A stretch of 17,498 bases of DNA. Source: Nitrospinota bacterium. GTDB lineage: Bacteria; Nitrospinota; Nitrospinia; UBA9942. Below are positions 13,583 to 17,498 of this stretch, in pieces. Numbering within the stretch: position 1 is the stretch's first letter; each line of letters begins with the position of its first letter. The stretch is from the NCBI GenBank assembly GCA_003489165.1, contig DNJG01000139.1, positions 1 through 17,498 on the forward strand, read 5' to 3'. The notes below the pieces were generated by a model. That model was not told where the DNA came from, did not search any database, and saw only the letters and a program-made list of their open reading frames with translations. The translations under genes and the position numbers were made by a program.

Positions 13583-15335
13583 CCTGTGGATAAACCCCGC
13601 CTTTTTATTTATTTTGGGTAGTTTTTTAATTCCCATTCTGAAGGGGAGGGCTAAACAGACATTTCTATTGCTGGTTCCTGCTACTGCATTTTTAGTTGTT
13701 AATTCCATGTCGCAGGGCACCTATGGGGCTGTTCAATTTTTAGGAATGGAACTTATCTTTGGAAAGGTTGACAGGCTGAGTTTAGTCTTTGCCCATGTAT
13801 TTACCCTGATGGCTTTCATTGGTGTCCTTTACGGCCTCCATGTAAAGGATGATGGCCAGCATATAGCCTCATTTCTCTATGTGGGAAGCTCTCTCGGTGT
13901 TACATTTGCAGGGGATTATGTAACAATCTTCATTTTCTGGGAGATAATGGCGTTTTCCTCTGTATTTCTTGTATGGTATAGGAAGACCCAAAAGGCTGTG
14001 GATGCAGGATTTAGATACCTATTAGTTCACATTGTTGGAGGGCTATTTCTCCTTGCAGGTATCTTACTCAGATATGGGGAGGTTGGGAATTTTACCTTTG
14101 GTCCTATCTCTCCAGAAGGTGCTACACTTGCTATATATTTGATTATGATTGGCTTCTGTCTGAATGCAGCCGTTCCCCCAATTCATGCATGGCTGCCTGA
14201 TGCCTATCCTGAGGCTACAGTAACAGGGGCAGTCTTTATGTGTGCCTTTACAACAAAGACAGCCGTTTATGTCCTTGCCAGGGCATTTGCAGGATTTGAG
14301 ATTTTAGCCATCCTTGGAGCAATTATGGCAGTCTATGGCGTATGCTATGCGGTTATAGAAAATGATGCAAGGAGGATTCTTGCCTATCATATTGTCAGTC
14401 AGGTTGGATATATGGTCTGTGGTATAGGGATAGGTTCGCAGATGGCTGTAAATGGCGCTACTGCTCATGCCTATGCACATATCATTTATAAGGGCTTGCT
14501 GTTTATGGGAGCAGGTGCAGTTCTTGAGATGACTGGAAGGTCTAAACTGAATGAACTGGGCGGACTTTATAAATACATGCCGCTTGCACTCTTTTTTACT
14601 GTAACAGGTGGAATTTCAATCTCAGGATTTCCATTTACCAGCGGGTTTATAAGCAAATCTATGACTGCTGAAGCAGCGGAGGGTTATAAAATTTTTATAT
14701 TCCTCATGCTCATGACAGCATCAATAGGAACTTTTCTTTCTGTTGGTTTAAAACTGCCATACTTTATATGGTTCAACAAGGACTCAGGACTAAAACCAAA
14801 AGAGGCGCCGCTGAATATGAACTTAGCTATGGGTATTGCTGCTTTCATATGTTATTTTTTAGGTGTCTATCCAAAATTCCTGTTTGATATGCTTCCTTAT
14901 CCGGTTCACTGGGAACCTTATACTATATCCCATTTTGCTGAGGTTATGCAGTTACTGCTATTTACAGGGCTGGGATTCCTTCTATTGTTGAAAAAGCTTA
15001 CCCCTGAACCGACTTTAAACTTAGATGTTGATTGGTTTTACAGAAAGGGGAGCAAGGTGTTCATGTGGGTTGCAAACAAGCCGATTGCAATTTACGAAGA
15101 ATATCTTGGTGAGGTATATAATAAATGGTTTACAAATTTCACTTTAAGGTTTTCAAATTTTCTGTGGCGTATATTTGATGTTAAGATTATTGACGGCATT
15201 GTAAATGATATTGCCGGGTTCTGGAAAGACCTTGGTGGTGTTGCAAGACTCACCCAGACAGGCTTGGTAAGGAATTATGCATTCTTCATGCTTCTGGGAG
15301 GGATTGTCTTTATCACCTATTATTTATTCAAGTAA
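13575..15335 (+). CDS. NuoL-like/MrpD-like antiporter subunit with C-terminal lateral-helix region
   Basis: A 586-residue membrane protein. Residues about 1-475 form the antiporter core: E123 in TM5 (FWEIMAFSSVF), K228 in TM8 (TTKTAVYVL) and K361 in TM12 (GFISKS) are present. The TM7 lysine that precedes the PxH motif by five residues is replaced by Asn197 (NAAVPPIHAWLPDA). Residues about 480-565 form a long amphipathic stretch starting with LDVDWFYRK, then QTGLVRNYAFFM and a final hydrophobic helix. This C-terminus is the hallmark of NuoL, whose lateral helix runs along the membrane arm, so this is the probable distal NuoL equivalent. The ATG at 13575 has AAAGGAG 7 bases upstream and overlaps the preceding gene by eight bases. 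The alternative name would be Na+/H+ antiporter subunit D. Confidence 0.87.
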   Translation: MSSLWINPAFLFILGSFLIPILKGRAKQTFLLLVPATAFLVVNSMSQGTYGAVQFLGMELIFGKVDRLSLVFAHVFTLMAFIGVLYGLHVKDDGQHIASFLYVGSSLGVTFAGDYVTIFIFWEIMAFSSVFLVWYRKTQKAVDAGFRYLLVHIVGGLFLLAGILLRYGEVGNFTFGPISPEGATLAIYLIMIGFCLNAAVPPIHAWLPDAYPEATVTGAVFMCAFTTKTAVYVLARAFAGFEILAILGAIMAVYGVCYAVIENDARRILAYHIVSQVGYMVCGIGIGSQMAVNGATAHAYAHIIYKGLLFMGAGAVLEMTGRSKLNELGGLYKYMPLALFFTVTGGISISGFPFTSGFISKSMTAEAAEGYKIFIFLMLMTASIGTFLSVGLKLPYFIWFNKDSGLKPKEAPLNMNLAMGIAAFICYFLGVYPKFLFDMLPYPVHWEPYTISHFAEVMQLLLFTGLGFLLLLKKLTPEPTLNLDVDWFYRKGSKVFMWVANKPIAIYEEYLGEVYNKWFTNFTLRFSNFLWRIFDVKIIDGIVNDIAGFWKDLGGVARLTQTGLVRNYAFFMLLGGIVFITYYLFK

Positions 15336-15340
15336 TATAT

Positions 15341-16960
15341 ATGATTAATTTTCCGATTCTTTCAGTTATCACATATTTACCATTGGTTGGTATTCTCTTT
15401 ATACTATTTATAAATAAGGAGAACTATAAGCTCATTCAGTGGATGGCATTCATTACTGCTGTAGTTAATTTCATAATCTCAATACCGCTATATTTTAATT
15501 TTGATTCAAAGACATGGGCGATGCAGTTTGTTGAGAAGATGCCGTGGATAGAGGAGTTTGGCATAAGTTACCACATGGGGATTGACGGCATAAGCCTCCT
15601 CCTTGTCCTTATGACGACACTTCTCTCAGCACTTGCAATACTCTCTACATGGAGTGCTGTAACGGAGAGGGTGAAGGAATATATGATTTCTATCCTCTTC
15701 CTTGAGACAGGGATGGTCGGTGTATTCTGCTCACTTGACTTCTTCCTCTTCTATGTATTCTGGGAAGTGATGCTTATACCGATGTATTTTATCATTGGCA
15801 TCTGGGGAGGTCCCCGTCGTGTTTATGCTGCGGTTAAATTCTTCATATACACAATGAGCGGGAGTGTCCTCATGCTTGTTGCAATACTTGTTTTATATTT
15901 CATCAATCATTCACAGACAGGCGTATATACATTTAATATCCTTGACTATTACGGACTGAACCTGCCGTTTGGCGCCCAGTTCTGGCTGTTCCTTGCATTC
16001 TTCCTTGCTTTTGCTATTAAAGTGCCGATGTTCCCGTTCCATACATGGCTGCCAGATGCCCATGTTGAGGCGCCTACTGCGGGGAGTGTAATCCTTGCAG
16101 GTGTCCTCCTTAAAATGGGAACTTACGGATTCTTGAGATTCAGCCTCCCGATGTTTCCTCAAGCGACAATTGATTTCATCCCCTTTATAGCATGGCTTTC
16201 AATTATAGGTATTATATATGGTGCATTACTCTCAATTGCACAGGATGATGTGAAAAAGCTTGTGGCATATTCAAGTGTCAGCCACCTTGGTTATTGCATG
16301 CTTGGCATGTTTGCACTTAATGCACATGGCATTCAGGGGAGTATTCTTCAGATGATAAATCATGGTTTTTCAACTGGCGCCCTCTTCTTGATGGTTGGAA
16401 TTATCTATGAGAGGAGGCATACAAGATTAATCTCTGAATATGGCGGAATCTGGAGGGTAATGCCGTTCTTTGCACTATTGCTTTTGATTGTGGCGTTTTC
16501 CTCAATGGGTGTCCCCGGAACGAATGGTTTTGTAGGTGAACTGCTTATACTCATTGGTACATTCAAATTAAGTGTCTGGTATGGTGCGTTTGCAACAATC
16601 GGCCTCATACTCGGCGCCATATACCTCCTCTGGATGTATCAGAGGGTGATTCTTGGCGAGATTACTAATGATAAAAACAGGCATTTGAGCGACATGAACT
16701 TCCGTGAATACGCATATATGGTTCCTATACTCGTCTTTATTATATGGATTGGCATATATCCAAAGCCGTTCTTGGATAAGATGCAGGTTTCAGTTGAGCA
16801 TCTGATTGAACAGATTAAATATACAAAAAATATTGACGAAGGGGAGAAGAGAGAAGCAAGGAGAGAATACAGAATACAGAATACAGAATACAGAATGCAG
16901 GGTGAAAAGACAGTAAATGAGAAACCTTCAAATTTTACTATTCTGGATTCTGACTTCTGA
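15341..16960 (+). CDS. nuoM: NADH-quinone oxidoreductase subunit M
   Basis: Proton-pumping antiporter-like subunit (ND4 family). The key residues match E. coli NuoM types: E142 in TM5 (FWEVMLIPMYF), K227 in TM7 (AIKVPMFPFHTWLPDAH), K258 in TM8 (LLKMGTYG) and E400 in TM12 (GTNGFVGELL), where NuoM has Glu rather than Lys. The conserved core ends near residue 480. The last 40 or so residues (about 500-539), rich in Arg, Glu, Gln and Tyr, are encoded by a repeat and probably extend into the cytoplasm without function. The TGA stop also lies in a repeat. Start at the ATG at 15341, five bases after the preceding stop, with no Shine-Dalgarno sequence. Confidence 0.95.
   Translation: MINFPILSVITYLPLVGILFILFINKENYKLIQWMAFITAVVNFIISIPLYFNFDSKTWAMQFVEKMPWIEEFGISYHMGIDGISLLLVLMTTLLSALAILSTWSAVTERVKEYMISILFLETGMVGVFCSLDFFLFYVFWEVMLIPMYFIIGIWGGPRRVYAAVKFFIYTMSGSVLMLVAILVLYFINHSQTGVYTFNILDYYGLNLPFGAQFWLFLAFFLAFAIKVPMFPFHTWLPDAHVEAPTAGSVILAGVLLKMGTYGFLRFSLPMFPQATIDFIPFIAWLSIIGIIYGALLSIAQDDVKKLVAYSSVSHLGYCMLGMFALNAHGIQGSILQMINHGFSTGALFLMVGIIYERRHTRLISEYGGIWRVMPFFALLLLIVAFSSMGVPGTNGFVGELLILIGTFKLSVWYGAFATIGLILGAIYLLWMYQRVILGEITNDKNRHLSDMNFREYAYMVPILVFIIWIGIYPKPFLDKMQVSVEHLIEQIKYTKNIDEGEKREARREYRIQNTEYRMQGEKTVNEKPSNFTILDSDF
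16864..16898 (+). repeat. Heptanucleotide tandem array in the 3' end of nuoM
   Basis: Five 7-mers in register: AGAATAC four times, then AGAATGC. This is the cleanest array in the window, and it encodes about 12 residues of the NuoM tail. Confidence 0.9.
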
Positions 16961-16968
16961 CTTCTGAT
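16941..16968 (+). repeat. Heptanucleotide tandem array at the nuoM/nuoN junction
   Basis: Four 7-mers in register: TTCTGGA, TTCTGAC, TTCTGAC, TTCTGAT. It is complementary in type to the array at 16864-16898 (CAGAA versus TTCTG), so together they form an inverted repeat with a spacer of about 42 bases. It supplies the nuoM TGA stop (16958-16960). Confidence 0.88.
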
Positions 16969-16973
16969 TATTT

Positions 16974-17498
16974 ATGGAAATAATGATACCGACAATTAAT
17001 TTGGCAAGCATATATCCGGAGATTGTTGTAACTATCTTTGCGATAATAGTATTAATGCTGCATGTCTTTACAAAGGTGCATGACAGAGACCATTTGGGAT
17101 ATATAAGTTTTATAGGTGTAGCCTATGCCACATTCCTCGTATTTACACAGGAGGGAGGGACCGAATATTCATTTAACGGGCTGTGGATTCTTGATAACTA
17201 CTCCCGCTTCTTCAGATTAATCTTTCTCCTCGGCACTGGGTTGACAATACTCATCTCAGTGAAATATGTGAAGGACGAAGGCATCAATCACGGAGAATAT
17301 TATTCCCTTATTCTTTTTGCCACTGTCGGAATGATGATTATGGGAGGCGGGGCGGATTTAATTACCATCTTCCTTGGAATTGAGCTGATGTCCATAAGCC
17401 TTTATGTTCTTGCCGGCTATACGAGAAACAGACTGATATCCAATGAATCGTCATTGAAATATTTTCTCCTCGGCTCATTTGCTACAGGTTTTCTCCTT
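16974..17498 (+). CDS. nuoN: NADH-quinone oxidoreductase subunit N, 5' part (cut by window edge)
   Basis: The frame is open from the ATG at 16974 to the last base (175 codons) without a stop. It encodes the first five or six membrane helices of an antiporter-like subunit of the ND2/NuoN family. The N-terminus contains the PEIVVTIFAIIVLML segment, then the FNGLWILDNYSRFF motif typical of NuoN, and the TM5 ion-path glutamate E137 in LGIELMSISLYVL, which agrees in position with the family. The TM7, TM8 and TM12 lysines lie beyond the window. A second ATG at 16983 is possible. The start follows a heptamer array directly and has no Shine-Dalgarno sequence. Confidence 0.9.
   Translation, partial: MEIMIPTINLASIYPEIVVTIFAIIVLMLHVFTKVHDRDHLGYISFIGVAYATFLVFTQEGGTEYSFNGLWILDNYSRFFRLIFLLGTGLTILISVKYVKDEGINHGEYYSLILFATVGMMIMGGGADLITIFLGIELMSISLYVLAGYTRNRLISNESSLKYFLLGSFATGFLL

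Overview
The window is AT-rich, uses standard stop codons, and every recognisable gene is on the + strand. It holds a moaA gene followed by a nearly complete respiratory complex I (nuo) operon that runs off the right edge. Gene content suggests an anaerobic or microaerophilic bacterium, perhaps Nitrospirota or a Desulfobacterota-like lineage. That placement is an inference from operon style (unfused nuoC and nuoD, FdhA-like NuoG, GltD-like electron-input protein, extra antiporter-type subunit) and is not proven by any marker here.

Layout: 1-85 is the end of an upstream region; 86-1090 is moaA; 1091-1706 is a gap with one small membrane-protein ORF (1299-1562), a candidate sigma70-type promoter (1596-1624) and a strong hairpin (1640-1694) touching the ribosome binding site of the first operon gene. 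From 1707: a fusion of a NuoF C-terminal fragment with a GltD/NfnB-like FAD/NAD(P)H domain, nuoG, nuoA, nuoB, nuoC, nuoD, nuoH, nuoI, nuoJ, nuoK, an MrpD-like antiporter subunit (492 aa), a 108 aa two-helix membrane protein, a NuoL-like subunit with a C-terminal lateral-helix region (586 aa), nuoM and the first 175 codons of nuoN.

The peripheral arm (NuoB, C, D, G, I) and membrane arm (NuoA, H, J, K, M, N and the L-like subunit) are all represented, but there is no nuoE and no complete nuoF. The usual FMN/NADH-binding part of NuoF is missing. Electrons from NAD(P)H would presumably enter through the GltD-like FAD module into the NuoG Fe-S chain and pass by NuoI and NuoB to quinone at NuoD/NuoH, driving ion transport by four antiporter-like subunits (one more than the standard three).

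The most unusual feature is a dense set of short repeats. At least eight places carry 3-5 tandem copies of a degenerate heptanucleotide, with a different unit sequence at each site but a constant 7 bp period. They resemble in style the heptanucleotide STRR repeats of cyanobacteria. Two sit inside coding sequence (moaA, nuoG), one encodes the NuoB N-terminus, others encode the tails of NuoI and NuoM, and several provide the start or stop codons of their host genes. Two further copies of a period-8 palindromic element (CACAGAG type) flank nuoG in the same orientation. Most genes directly downstream of a repeat lack a visible Shine-Dalgarno sequence.
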